A stretch of 64,000 bases of DNA, taken from contig BDDD01002363.1 in NCBI GenBank assembly GCA_001972305.1, positions 124,001-188,000 on the forward strand, written 5' to 3'. Below the pieces are notes generated by a model. It worked only from the letters and a program-made list of their open reading frames with translations. It did no database searches and had not been told where the DNA came from. Positions 21,436 to 33,887 of this stretch are shown one piece after another. Each line of letters starts with the position of its first letter. Within the stretch, counting starts at the first letter, position 1. The position numbers and the translations under genes are program-made. The DNA is from Cephalotus follicularis (taxonomy: Eukaryota; Streptophyta; Magnoliopsida; Oxalidales; Cephalotaceae).

Positions 21436-22512
21436 ACACCTAATTGAGTTCAATTAGACCTCAATTTGATGTTTAGTGGATTAGAGATTGCATATGTGCT
21501 TTGGCAGATTTGTTGTAGCCCTAAATTTAGTGGGAGTTGCTTATTGGTCACAGTAATGAAATCGACGAACCATTGAAAGCCAGATTGTTACGTGTTTATT
21601 CAATTATATATCGGTTATATTTTTGAATTTCTTATGCATGCTGGTAGGCTTGGGACTCGGCCCAACTTTGTGTTTTCCTTGTGTGGATGATTTAATTGCT
21701 TTGTTACAATTATGGAATTCAATCGGTCTGTAATAAGGCTGCCTGCATGTGCCGTATTATTTTCTTGTTCTTTTTCTTAGAGTAGAATTCTCTTCTCCCT
21801 CAATTGTATTTCTTTTCATTTAATTATACTATGGTTGTAATTTGCAGAAAGGAGACCAATGGAGATTGAAGAGAAGATCAATAAGATTGCAAGACCAGTT
21901 GAAGACCATGTATGCGTGGTAGCAATTATAATACAGTTAAATTAAATCAATACACCTAGCACACCTAATGGTCACGTTGGCTCACGTGATCACTTATAGC
22001 TTATGTCCCAAGTCATGCCACTTTTAGGATGCATGAGATGGATGTGTTCCTTTAACAATCCAAACACGTCAAAGCATGTTAAGCCGTCCAAATGGATTGG
22101 AAGATTAAAATTAATCTAAAACTACTTTTGGTAATATGCTAAAATTTATGAGACCAAATCCATCCAACTTGCAAATAATAAGTCCATAAGTTGTGGGGAA
22201 TATGGCTGCCCTGTCGTTGGCCTTCCACAATCATCGTTGAATGGTGTGGATATACTGGGGATGGCACCAGCCAAAGATGAGGTTCCCCGTTTAACCATTT
22301 CAATTCAATTTCAGTGGGAGGTACACTGGAAGGAAATGATCATGTTTTGATACTCTGACAGGGCAAAGTGTGTGGGTGTGAAAACGGGTCTATTTCTTTG
22401 AGGGTTGCAGGTTTGACTTATATGGGGATCTTATGGTTACCATCATGCCAAAGCAGAGAGCATAAGGGCCGGGAGGCCGAATCTAGTATCGGATCTTACA
22501 TATGGGCGATAG
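21436..22512 (+). other. Copia C leader, first part
   Basis: Non-coding leader homologous to the leaders of A, B and D. It continues after the solo LTR (24727-24907) and after gypsy 1 (33785-33887) into gag. Confidence 0.8.
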
Positions 22513-24726
22513 TGTAAAATCCCGTCCTTATGCGTATGTGTTTACCGTCTCATGTTACGTTTATGTAATATGTTATGTTTATTGTTTGGTATGTTTCCTT
22601 TTGCATCTGACGCGTTTTGGCTTGTTTAGTATGTTTTTAACGCACTGATTTTACCATTAAACACATGGATTTGTGCATTAATCAGACCATTTTATAAAAA
22701 GCTCAAACCATTTTCTGCATTCTCTTACAACTAAAAAAACCACTTTCTTACATTGTTCTTGTGTTGTTTTTGACGTCATTTTAAGGTACTTCCTGAACAA
22801 AAGTTGTTGTTTTCATGTTATAGCCTATGGATCAACTGTTAGATTGTGTATAAACGTGCTAGAATTGTTTTAAATCATGTTTTTTAGAACTTGTCTTGAA
22901 GGAAAAAAATTTCTGCTCTTTGAATCCAATCTTTTATCCATGTTCTTACATGTTTAAATTGTTGTGTCAGTAAATGAAACAAAGAATTCATGTTATAGAT
23001 ATTTGTATGTCACCGTTTTTATGATTTATGTAAAGAAAATCGGATTGTAATTATGTTTTTACAAACTGCTATTGTACTAGAAAAATATACTTTCTAAAGT
23101 TGCTATACATATATGTGTCTTGCATTTTTGTATATGATCATGCATTAATATATGTACCTACTGATGTTTTTAAACTTATAAACCATGTTTCAGAACCTGT
23201 ATATTGCCGGTTATGATTTGTATTTAAGAAAAATCAGATTTATTCATGGTTTTCAACCGATTTTCTGCAACTGGTATTATGTTTTCAACGTAGACCATCG
23301 ACGCTTATTTCTAGAGCGTCGCTGCTTTACACTGTGTTCTGCTATGTGTTAGTCGACACTTTATTCTAACAGTTTGATATTTTTGTTTCGTACGTTATGG
23401 TAATGCTCGGATTAATCTGATTAGGTTTTGGTATCATCAGTGGTTGAGATTAGGATACTCCTTGTTTGCTTCTGTTCTGTATTCAGGTTTGTTTAGTTTC
23501 GATCGGTTAAGGTACGGATATTTCTCGTTTCTTTCTGCTATTCTTATATTCTATTGAAATGGATTTCTCAGACATTCAATTTTATTTGAATAAAATGTGT
23601 TTTATTAATAAGTTTAATATCACTGATTTTATATTATGTGCATGATTTTCACTATCGAAAATATGTTATTTTTGACATGGCTTTCACTATCGGAAGTATG
23701 TTAAACTTTCGGATGCAGATATGATTACGATTTTAGATATGTCTTTTCTGAAAGTATGTTGGTGACCCTTATTAAATAATTTCAGATATGTCTGGAGACA
23801 GTATACATATGTATGTCTTGCAATGTTTTTAATGAATAAAACAATGTTTTAGCATAATAACATAAAGAGAAAAACCTACCTATGAGGTATCATAGGCATG
23901 TTCCTTTGGCACGGAGGACATGACACTTACCGTGGCGGTGTTATCGGTCTACGTCGTCTCTTTTTATATGTATCATGAGGGTAGGGTATGGATCCTTTTG
24001 AGGCGCATGAGTCGACTCTAGTTATTGTCAGATTCAGAATTAAAATTTAGAGGATTGATTGTGTAGTGTCATACACGTCTTTCTGTAAGAGCTTGTGGGC
24101 CTCGCGAACCACTTGCAAACGTTATATATATGTATACATCAGATTCTCTGCTATAGAGTTATGAAATCAGATAAATATTTGAATTATGATTTATGATACT
24201 ACGCTTTTTAAAAGGTTACGAAGATTTTTATAACTGTTTATGTAAATATTCTATTTTATGTTATGAAGAATATTCAATCATTTTATTTGCTGATTTTGAA
24301 GTTCAGATAACTGATTATCCTTTAAATGTCCGTGTACTATTTTATATCCCTTATCCGTACTAAGGTTTTCTCAGTCGCATTTTTGTTTCCATGTCGCAGG
24401 TTATCAAGAGCATCAGGGGAATGTGTGAGAGAGATATCCACCTTGTGTCTGAGGATCATCTAGGAATCGATCCTGTTTTGTTTCATTATTCCATGATCAT
24501 GTTTAGACCAGTCTTTTGAATAATGTTATGACTGTAGTTTATGTCTTCAGATTATGGTTTTGTTTTGGCTAAGTTAAAATTTTCAGACTATGTTTAGAAT
24601 AAGTTATGTTGTAAAGTTATGTTCAGACCACCACTTTTGTTTTGAATAAAGCTCAATATCTATGATCTGTTATGTTCAAGTTCTGTTATTGTACCTGTAA
24701 GGGCTCCCACCTTCGGGGCTGTTACA
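22513..24726 (+). repeat. Solo gypsy LTR related to gypsy 1
   Basis: Starts TGTAAAATCCCGTCC and ends TTCGGGGCTGTTACA, matching the gypsy 1 LTR ends (TGTAATATCCCG and GGGGGTGTTACA on the minus strand). The GGTATCATAGGCATGTTC segment near 23885 also matches. No internal region exists, and leader sequence resumes on both sides (GCGATAG / GAGAGGTCC), with an imperfect target duplication. Solo LTRs arise by recombination between the two LTRs of one element. Boxes at 23297, 23318 and 23352 have steps of 21 and 34 bp. Confidence 0.85.
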
Positions 24727-24907
24727 GAGAGGTCCTAATGTAAATTGGTATTCATACCGACCTATTCAGATATTATGGTTTGCACGACCAAAGTCGGGAC
24801 TATCGTATTTTGGATCGATTCCGATCCCCACCAGGAAGCGAGAGGCTTCCCAAATTCCACATGGGGGTGTGTGATATGATTGGATTAGTGGGAGGAGCCA
24901 TAATTAC

Positions 24908-26517
24908 TGTAACACCCCCGATGGTGGGAGCCCTTACAGGTCATAATACCAAACTAAAACATAACAGGATAACTAAGCATGAACTTTACGCAAAACGGAT
25001 GTGGTGGTCTGAAACATAACTTATAACAAAACCGATGTTTAACAAAGTCTAAAAACCTTAACAATACATAAGTGAAAACAAACCATAATCCGATATTCAA
25101 AAATTACGTAAGCAGAAAAATAGTCTGATACTACTCCAAAACATGATTCAACACTACTGTAAACACAATAGACCAACTCCAAGATGGTCCTCTGACAAGT
25201 GGGAAACTCTCATCACATGTTTCCCACATCCTTCTGAAAACCTGCCGCATAGAAACAAAAACGCGGTTGAGCAAACCTCAGTACGGATAAGGAATTAAAA
25301 CAGTAAACGGTAAATAGAATATCTTGAACTTTGGAATTCAGCAAAGTAACATAGTAAATATTCTTGAAATGTAAAACAGAATATTTAAAAACGAGCAGTT
25401 ATAAAATCATCATAACTTTATGAAAACATAACATCATAATCCAAAACTTTATCTGATTTCATAATTCCATAACAGAGAATTCTGACATACATACATATAT
25501 AGGTGCAAGGGGTTCGCGAGGCCCACATGCTCTGACGGAAAAGTCGTGTATGGCACTACACAAACAATCCCAAATACTGAATTTCTGGATTCTGACAATA
25601 ACTAGAGTATACTCATACGCCTCAAAAGGATCCATATCCTATTCTTAGGATACATATTTAAAAGAGACGTCGTAGACCGATCACACCGCCACGATAGGTG
25701 TCATGTCATCCGTGCCAAAGAACATGCCTATGATACCTCATTGGTAGGGTTTTTCTCTGTATGTTATTATGCTAAAACATTGTTTAATTCGAAAACAATT
25801 CTAAAACATACTTATGTAAACTGTCTCCAGACATATCTGAAATTATTTAAAGAGGATCATACTTTCATATCAAAAATCAAAATCCGATATGTATCTGAAG
25901 TATAACATACTCCCTAAAGTGGAAGCCATGTCCAAACAATAACACATTTTCGATAACAGAAAATTAATATCCGATATAACGATAATAAATTCGTTTCAGT
26001 AATATTATTATCAAAATGAGAATATCCAATCAAAATATGAATTTTATTTTGAATAAAACCAGGAGCATAATCATAAAAGCATAAATCCGTTCAAGAACGA
26101 CGTGTCAGTAAAAATTGACTTTATTTAATTTAACCAAAGGAATATCCAAGAATCGAAGAATCCGTACCTTAGCAGATCGAAAATCTAAACAATCTAGAAT
26201 ACCGGACAAAAGCACCCTAGAAGTGTCATACACTCCACCACGAACGATATTAAGACCTAAACATATGAGTCCAAACATCACATAACATAAAAAGTAGCAA
26301 TTATCGAAACTCCCAGACAAAGCGTCAACAGTTTGTTCCTAGGCGTCGACGGTTTCATTTCACAAAAGGACAAAGCATCGAGCAAAGAGTCGACTGACCA
26401 CAGCACAAAACAGTACAAAGCGGCGACGCTTAAAATACAAGCATCAACGGTTTGTGTCGAACACACAGTATCGGTTGCAGAAAACAGTTTCAATTTCATG
26501 AACAACTCCTATTTTTC
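24908..26517 (-). repeat. Gypsy 1 3' LTR (incomplete at N)
   Basis: Matches 31218-32833 of the 5' LTR closely. The part equivalent to 32834-33779 is absent because the assembly joins LTR to pol with one N. The box array keeps 26324 and 26345 (21 bp apart) and following copies. Confidence 0.9.
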
Positions 26518-26518
26518 N
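26518..26518. other. Single-N assembly join inside gypsy 1
   Basis: One N joins the middle of the 3' LTR to the end of pol. About 946 bp of LTR plus the polypurine tract expected here are missing, so the join is not a real adjacency. Confidence 0.9.
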
Positions 26519-27300
26519 GAATATGCTCCTCCAACTCCCAAGTAGCTTTGCTTTCGGGATGAATCTTCCACAAGACTTTTACAGAAGCGATGGTCTTACT
26601 ACGAGTAACCCTTTCTTGTCTATCCAAAATAGTCTCAGCCTCCTCATCACAAGACAAGTCCTCGAGAATACTATCAAAAGGGTAGTGACCACGTGCAAGG
26701 GAAGGTACCCTTAACATAGGCACATGGAACACGTTATGAACATGAGATAACTGTGGAGGCAGAGCTAACCGGTAAGCAACCGCTCCAATCTTTTCCAGAA
26801 TTTCAAACGGTCCAATAAACCGTGGACTCAACTTTCCCTTCAGCCCAAACCTTCAAACTCCTTTCCATGGTGAAACTTTTAGAAACACGTGTTCACCAAC
26901 TCTAAATTCCAATTCCCTCCCATGTTTTTCTGCATAACTCTTCTGTCAGGATTGAGCTGCTTTCAGTCTCTCCCTAGCTACAGTCACTTTTTCAGTAGTG
27001 ATCTGAACTAACTCAGGTCCTTCGATGACTCTCTCTCCAACCTCATCCCAACATGTCGGAGATCGGCATTTCCTCCCATACAGTGCCCCAAACGGAGCCA
27101 TCCGAATGCTAGCATGCCAACTATTATTATATGCAAACTCCACCAAGCTCAAATACTCATCCTAGTTTCCAGCCCACTCTAATGTACAAGACCACAACAT
27201 GTCCTCTAAAGTATGGATGGTCCTCTCCAACTGTCACTCTATTTGTGGGTGAAAAGCTGTACTGTAATTGAGCCGTGTTCCCCAAGCTCTCTGGAATCCC
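26519..27300 (-). pseudogene. pol: Gypsy 1 integrase C-terminus and chromodomain-like tail (decayed)
   Basis: On the minus strand 26831-26519 reads [37 protein letters not shown] and, near the end, [20 protein letters not shown]. This is the typical end of plant chromovirus integrases, where a degenerate chromodomain may guide insertion to heterochromatin. The stretch 26946-27152 carries GRKCRSPTCWDEVGE. Several stops and shifts separate these parts from each other and from the core. Confidence 0.8.
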
Positions 27301-27301
27301 T

Positions 27302-27934
27302 TCAAAATCTAGACGTGAAACGAGGATCCCTATCCGAAACAATGGATACAGGTGTCCCATGTAGTCTCACAATCTCTCGCTGGAAAACTTCCGCCAACCG
27401 GTCTACAGAAAAGTTCTCCCGGATAGCCAAGAAATGTGCCGATTTAGTCAAACGATCCACCACTACACAGATGGTACCATTTCTCTTCAACGTCCTTGGC
27501 AATCCTGTAACAAAGTCCATTGCTATGCTCTCCCATTTCCAAACTGTAACCTCCAAGGGCTGTAAAAAACCACTGGCTCATTGGTGCTCAATCTTAACCT
27601 GCTTACAGATCAAACACCTCCCAACATACTCTGCTACATCCCTCTTCATTCCATTCCACCAGAAATTCTGCTTCAAGTCCCTATACATTTTTGTAGAACC
27701 TGGATGTATAGAGAATGGAGAATTGTGCGCCTCTGACAAAACAGCATCTCTGATAGTAGTATCTGCCGGCACACACAACCGACTACCCAACCAGATCACT
27801 CCATGTTCATCTACATGAAACTCTGACTGTTTATCCTTATCAACATTCTGGACTAAGGCCCATAGTTCACCATCATCACTCTGACCCGCGTTAATCCGGG
27901 ATATAAAAGTAGGCTCCATACTCATACTAGCCAT
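27302..27934 (-). pseudogene. pol: Gypsy 1 integrase zinc finger and core (decayed)
   Basis: The HHCC zinc finger is visible (AHNSPFSIHPG, then CLICKQVKIEHQ) in 27934-27578. After a TGA the core follows with the first Asp in AMDFVTGLP and the second in VSDRDPRFTSRF (27556-27302). The sequence then runs out of frame, and the part carrying the catalytic Glu survives only as damaged text. Integrase joins the DNA copy to the chromosome. Confidence 0.85.
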
Positions 27935-27940
27935 ATAACC

Positions 27941-28327
27941 TCAAGAACCCCGAACAAACAAATTCAAATCCAAACGCTCCATATCTGCTATCAACTGCGG
28001 CTGAGTAAGCCAAGCCGCTACACTTCCAGAACTCTTTCTACTCAAAGCATCAGCTACCACATTTGCTTTACCGGGGTGGTACTGAATATTCAGGTCATAG
28101 TCCTTCAAAAGCTCCAACCATCTCCTCTGTCGCATATTCAACTCCTTTTGCATGAAGATGTACTTGAGACTCTTATGATCAGTGAAAACATCACAAGTTT
28201 CTCCGTACAAATAGTGCCTCCAGATTTTCAACGCAAAAACTACAGCTGCTAACTCTAGATCATGTGTAGGATAGTTCACTTTATAAGGCTTCAACTGTCT
28301 TGAAGCATAACCTATCACATGACCGTG
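27941..28327 (-). pseudogene. pol: Gypsy 1 RNase H
   Basis: After a stop at the end of the reverse transcriptase frame (VLM-stop-HGHV), the minus strand reads [20 protein letters not shown] with the catalytic Glu, [11 protein letters not shown] with an Asp, and [10 protein letters not shown]. The first RNase H Asp ([10 protein letters not shown]) is in the preceding frame. All recognised catalytic residues are present. Confidence 0.87.
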
Positions 28328-29464
28328 CTACATAAGAACACATCCCAAACCTTTCTTGGAAGCATCGCTGTAAATCTGGTATCCCCCTGTCCCAGATGGT
28401 AACCGAAGAATTGGTGCAGACACCAGACCGTTCGTCAATTTCTCAAAACTTGCTTCCCTTTCTTCGTTCCACACAAACTTGGCTCCTTTTCTTAAAAGTT
28501 GGGTCAGTGGCAAGGCTATGGAGGAGAAGCCTTCCACAAACCGTCTATAGTAGCCAACCAGACCCAAAAAGCTCCTAACTTCCGTTATCGTAATAGTCCT
28601 ATGCCATTTTGTAATAGCCTCAACCTTAGTAGGATCCACACTGATACCATCTGCTGTAACCACATGGCCTAAAAATGTTACCTGTTCCAACCAAAATTCA
28701 CATTTCGAAAACTTCGCATAAAGCTGATTCTTCCTCAAAATACCCAGCACTATCCGAAGTTGAGCTTCATGTTCTTCTCTCGACTTGGAATACACAAGAA
28801 TGTCATCAATGAACACGATCACAAACTTGTCCAAGTATTCATGAAACACCTGATTCATCAGATCCATAAAGACTGCCGGTGCATTTGTAAGTCCAAATGG
28901 CATCACTAGAAATTCATAATGTCCGTACCGTGTACGAAAAGTAGTCTTAGCTATGTCCTCATCTTTCACCCGTAACTGATGATAGCCCGATCTCAAATCG
29001 ATCTTAGAAAAATACCGTGCACCTTGGAGTTGATCAAAAAGGTCATCAATCCTAGGCAAAGGGTATTTATTTCTAATAGTGATCCAATTAAGCTCTCTGT
29101 AGTCTATGCATAACCTCATAGACCCGTCCTTCTGCCTGACAAAAAGAACCGGAGCTCCCTACAGTGAAACACTAGGCCGGATAAAACCTCGATCCAACAA
29201 TTCTTGCAATTGCTCTTTCAGTTCTTGCAATTCTAACGGTGCCATTCTGTAAGGTGTTTTAGATATTGGTGCTGCTCCGGGAATGAGCTCGATGGTAAAC
29301 TCCACTTCCCGTTGCAGTGGCAAACCCGGTAACTCCTCCGGAAACACATCTGAAAATTCTCTAACAACTGGATAGTCCTCAAGGCGAGGCTCATCCTTAG
29401 AGATGTCTTTTACAACATGTAGGTAACCTTTAGCACCTTTAGCTACCAATTTTTGAGCCTTCAA
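28328..29464 (-). pseudogene. pol: Gypsy 1 reverse transcriptase
   Basis: The linker (29464-29159) ends FIRPSVSL and a TAG where gypsy elements have a conserved Pro-Trp, both explained by transitions. The main frame 29119-28328 (263 codons) has [24 protein letters not shown] with the first catalytic Asp, [23 protein letters not shown] with the catalytic pair, [13 protein letters not shown] and the start of RNase H. The catalytic core is undamaged, although the frame is broken on both sides. Confidence 0.9.
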
Positions 29465-29494
29465 AGCAGAAATAACCTTAACTTCTTTTCTCGG

Positions 29495-29899
29495 CTATGA
29501 ACCCTGATAAACAAAATCAGGCCTATCCACATCCCCAAACAAAACCCTCCGAGTGTGACAGTCAATCGTGGCACGATGGTGATCTAACCAATCCATGCCA
29601 AGAATCATGTCGAAGTCATGCATATCTATTGGGAAAATATCCGAATCTCGAACGCGATCATCAAAAACAATAGGACAAGCACGAAAACATTCAGATATTA
29701 CAACAGATGTCCCCATAGGGGTCGAAAGAACCAAAGCTGGATCCAGAGATAGAGATGGCACCCCAAGATGCCGAACAAAAGATCTTGCTACTACAGAGTG
29801 AGTCGATCCAGTATCATACAAAACATAAGCCATACGACAACAAATAGAGACATAACCCGAAACAGTACCTGGAGCACCTGCTGCCTGATGAGTAGTCAA
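29495..29899 (-). pseudogene. pol: Gypsy 1 protease
   Basis: Open for 134 codons on the minus strand. YVLYDTGSTHSVVA (about residue 26) holds the catalytic Asp-Thr-Gly, and DFDMILGMDWLDHHRATIDC is the conserved second half of this retropepsin. It ends at a TAG probably derived from CAG. Stops near 29900-29926 separate it from gag. Confidence 0.88.
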
Positions 29900-29926
29900 A
29901 GCAAAGACTCAGCCACCTACATTGCG

Positions 29927-31045
29927 CTATCCTGCGTCTCCGCTATTACCTTTCCTCTCCTTTGCTCGAGGGTCTGTGCAATCTATAAAACGATGGCCCT
30001 GCTGTCCGCACACAAAGCATGCCCCCAAAGCCTTGTAACAAGTCCTATCCGGATGCCTTTTCCCACAAGTCTCGCACTGTGCAATCTGAACATTGGGGTT
30101 ACCCCCACCAGTAGCTCCTTGATTCTGCCTTTGATCAGTTCCAGATTGTCCCCCTCCTCGGTTATTATTTATCTTTTGCTGCTTACCATTTCGGCCCTTA
30201 CCCTGCTGCCCCGAGTTTTGGCCCTGAGAATCTCCCCTATTTCTCTTATTTTCTCCTTCTAAACGAGCAGCCTGAAAATCCAACCTTTCCATTTCTATGT
30301 TCTTTGCAGCGTTTGCAACCTCTAACACATCCGCAAACCTCGAGTTAATCAGATTACCCCTAAGCAGATAATGCAACTTCCATTTAAACTTTTCTGCCTG
30401 TTCTGCTGCTTACCCCGCTGCAGGTCCTGCAAAGCCTGCCAACCTGGTAAACCGGGCTAAAAACTCCGTAACAGACTCACGTTCCTTCTGTCTTGTCATT
30501 AGAAACTCCCTAGCATAAGCCTCTTTATCAGCAGTGGGGAAATACTGCTGATAAAAGATCTCGCAGAAATCATACCAAGACAAAGTCTCAACAAAACCTC
30601 CACCCTTAGCTTTCTTCAAGGTCTTCCACCATGTCTGGGCATCACCCTCCAGCTTAAACGCAGCCAACTTAACCTTCTGATTATCACCGCATTCCAGCAC
30701 ATCGAAAATCTTCTCCAAATGAGCAATCCAATGCTCAGCCTCCACTGGTGTTGGCGCCGAAGTAAAGGATCGCGGTCTCTATTTTTGGAACCTTTCCAGC
30801 CATAGATGAACTGGAGTATCAGGATGGTCTCCAACTCTCCTAGCTGCATGAGCATCAATGGGTACATTCTCCCCAGTTACTTGCTCACAATGACCGTGCT
30901 CATGATTTTGCTGTTGCTGCATCACTCGGTTCACTTCCTGAGCCACAGCTTGTCTAACCATCTCGTCAATTGCAAGCTCATTTCTTGCTCCATCCTGAGC
31001 CACAACTGGTTCGGTCCTCTGAGGGGTGTTCCTTGTTCGTGCCAT
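29927..31045 (-). pseudogene. gag: Gypsy 1 gag
   Basis: It starts MARTRNTPQRTEPV at 31045. Three pieces (31045-30779, 30745-30410, 30376-29927) are separated by a shift and a TAA. The middle piece is the retrotransposon gag domain (WIAHLEKIFDVLECG, DAQTWWKTLKK, EFLARFTRLAGFA). The last has a Gly/Gln/Asn-rich basic region and a complete CCHC zinc knuckle, CFVCGQQGHRFIDC, near 30020-29978. Gag builds the particle and binds element RNA. Confidence 0.88.
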
Positions 31046-31201
31046 CTACGCAACAAAACCAGGACAAGATAAAGACAAAAGATCAGGGTATCAAAACGAA
31101 AAGACACATCAAAAGATCATAACGAAGAAGTCCTAACCCGGTGTCTATACAATCTCATAGGTCAAACCTAGTTAGGTCTTCTAAGGAAACAAAACCTATA
31201 T

Positions 31202-31212
31202 CTCTAATACCA
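31202..31212 (-). promoter_or_regulatory. Gypsy 1 primer-binding site
   Basis: On the minus strand TGGTATTAGAG, six bases inside the 5' LTR. It is one mismatch from the tRNA-Met site TGGTATCAGAG; the mismatch is a C-to-T change. Confidence 0.85.
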
Positions 31213-32637
31213 CAATCTGTAACACCCCCAATGGTGGGAGCCCTTATAGGTCATAATACCAAACTAAAACATAACAGGATAACTAAGCATGAACTTTACG
31301 CAAAACGGATGTGCTGGTCTGAAACATAACTTATAACAAAACCGATGTTTAACAAAGTCTAAAAACCTTAACAATACATAAGTGAAAACAAACCATAATC
31401 CGATATTCAAAAATTACGTAAGCAAAAAAATAGTCTAATACTACTCCAAAACATGATTCAACACTACTGTAAACACAATAGACCAACTCCTAGATGGTCC
31501 TCTGACAAGTGGGTAACTCTCATCATATGTTTCCCCCATCCTTCTGAAAACCTGCCGCATAGAAACAAAAACGCGGTTGAGCAAACCTCAGTAAGGAATC
31601 GGAATTAAAATAGTAAACGGTAAACAAAATATCTTGAACTTTGGAATTCAGCAAAGTAACATAATAAATATTCTTGAAATGTAAAACAGACTATTTAAAA
31701 ACGAGCAGTTATAAAATCATCATAACTTTATGAAAACATAACATCATAATCCAAAACTTTATCTAATTTCATAATTCCATAATGGAGAATTCTGACATAC
31801 ATACATATATAGGTGCAAGGGGTTCGCGAGGGCCACATGCTCTGACGGAAAAGTCGTGTATGGCACTACACAAAGAATCCCAAATACTGAATTTCTGAAT
31901 TCTGACAATAACAAGAGTATACTCATACGCCTCAAAAGGATCCATATCTTATTCTCAGGATACATATTTAAAAGAGACGCCGTAGACCGATCACACCGCC
32001 ACGGTATGTGTCATGTCCTCCATGCCAAAGAACATGCCTATGATACCTCATAGGTAGGGTTTTTCTCTGTATGTTATTATGCTAAAACATTGTTTAATTC
32101 GAAAATAATTCTAAAACATACTTATGTAAACTGTCTCTAGACATATCTGAAATTATTTAAAGAGGATCATACTTTCATATCAAAAATCAAAATCAAAATC
32201 CAATCTGTATCTGAAGTATAACATACTCCCTAAAGTGGAAGCCATGTCCAAACAATAACACATTTTTGATAACAGAAAATTAATATCCGACATAAGGATA
32301 ATAAATTCGTTTCAATAATATTATTATCAAAATGAGGATATCCAATCAAAATATTAATTTTATTCCGAATAAAACCAGGAGCATAATCATAAAAGCATAA
32401 ATCCGTTCAAGAACGATGTATCAGTAAAAATTGACTTTATTTAATTTAACCAAAGGAATATCCAAGAATCGAAGAATTCGTACCTTAGCAGGTCGAAAAT
32501 CTAAACAATCTAGAATACCGGACAAAAGCACCCTAGAAGTGTCCTAAACTCCACCACGAATGATATTAAGACCTAAACATATGAGTCCAAACATCACATA
32601 ACATAAAAAGTAGCAATTATCGAAACTGCCAGACAAA

Positions 32638-32764
32638 GCGTCGACAGTTTGTTCCTAGGCGTCGACGGTTTCATTGCACAAAAGGACAAAGCGTCGAGCA
32701 ATGAGTCGACTGACCACAGCACAAAACAGTACAAAGCGGCGACGCTTAAAATACAAGCATCAAC
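32638..32764. promoter_or_regulatory. GTCGAC-palindrome array, gypsy 1 LTR (inner)
   Basis: Boxes start at 32640, 32661, 32693, 32705, 32738 and 32759, with steps of 21, 32, 12, 33 and 21 bp. Arms are mixed (AAAGCGTCGACAGTTT, AGGCGTCGACGGTTT). Confidence 0.7.
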
Positions 32765-33525
32765 GGTTTGTGTCGAACACACAGTATCAGTTGCAGAAAA
32801 CAGTTTCAATTTCATGAACAACTCCTATTTTTCATATACAAAGTTATAGTAGAAATTAACCAACTTAAAAACATGTCATATGAGTCTGTAACTATCAGTA
32901 TGGTGATTATAAATACACAATCATGAAAATAATAAGTTTAACATAACATGTTTATGTCAAAACATGGTTTTTAAAATAATTTACAAAATCATAAACAATA
33001 ATCTGATTTTCTTTGTCCAGAGTATAAAACAATAACATATACGCATCAATAACAGAATTTATTTGATCAGAATATCAGCAAAACAAAATATACACAAAAA
33101 TCTCATTAAGAACAACAGAAAATTAGTTTCAACAAGCCTCTTAAATCATGCTCGAAATTAAATTCTAGTCGATTTCAATACAAATTAATGGGTGGTATAG
33201 AAACTACATAGTACAAACTACAAATTTCGTTTAGAAATTACCTTCAAAAGACGTCAAAAACGATGCAGAAAAAGGCTTGCAAAGTAGCTATTCGTGTTTG
33301 TTAAAGAGAAAAAATGTGCAGATGATTTTCAAAGAATTTTAGTGATCAATTTTAAAACAACAAAAACGTGTAAAATTAATGGTAAAGATCACGCAACTAA
33401 TAAGTTTCCTTTCATGCAGATTCGGTTTCCACAAAGAAGGAAAATCAAATCAACAAAAATGGCAAAAACCCCAATTTTCATTAAACATGTCACCGTCCAA
33501 ACTGGTATGAAAAACCGACTAAAGC

Positions 33526-33652
33526 GTAAACTGTTTACTTTAAAGCGTCGACAGTTAAGCACTTAAATACAAAACGCATCAATGTCACACGTTTAAGAGT
33601 CAACGTGTCACACAGCACCCAAAGCGTCGGCGGTTCTAATAAGAGCGTCAAC
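33526..33652. promoter_or_regulatory. GTCGAC-palindrome array, gypsy 1 LTR (outer)
   Basis: Boxes start at 33526, 33547, 33578, 33599, 33626 and 33647, with steps of 21, 31, 21, 27 and 21 bp. Most are decayed (GTCAAC, GTCGGC, ATCAAT), yet spacing is kept. Confidence 0.7.
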
Positions 33653-33887
33653 GCTTTGTGCCCAGAAAACAAAAATAAAAGAATTTCAAGCTAAAAATCA
33701 AAGCGTTCACAAACCATAGCATATATCAAAAGGTATAAACCCAACATAAAACATGTAAGCATAGAAACGGGATATTACAATTACAACAGACCAAGTATTA
33801 TGGTGATAATATAAATGGAATAATTTTCTAATTAATCTCGCTTGTTTTTTCTTTTATAGGTTGCTAGTTATCACCATATTCTGCATC

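Larger units (their letters stand above)
24908..33779 (-). mobile_element. Gypsy 1: Ty3/gypsy chromovirus-like element
   Basis: Flanked by the 5-bp duplication ATTAC (24903-24907 and 33780-33784); removing it restores leader sequence as in copia A (ATAATTACAA). On the minus strand the order is 5' LTR (33779-31218), primer-binding site, gag, protease, reverse transcriptase, RNase H, integrase with a chromodomain-like tail, then a truncated 3' LTR (26517-24908). Integrase after RNase H is the gypsy order. LTR starts of the TGTAAYRYCCC type, long LTRs and a tRNA-Met primer site fit the Tekay/Del branch. A single N at 26518 hides the polypurine tract and about 0.95 kb of LTR. Confidence 0.9.
31218..33779 (-). 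repeat. Gypsy 1 5' LTR
   Basis: 2562 bp with TGTAATATCCCG at the outer end and GGGGGTGTTACA at the inner end (minus strand). Two box arrays: 33526-33652 and 32638-32764. Confidence 0.92.
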
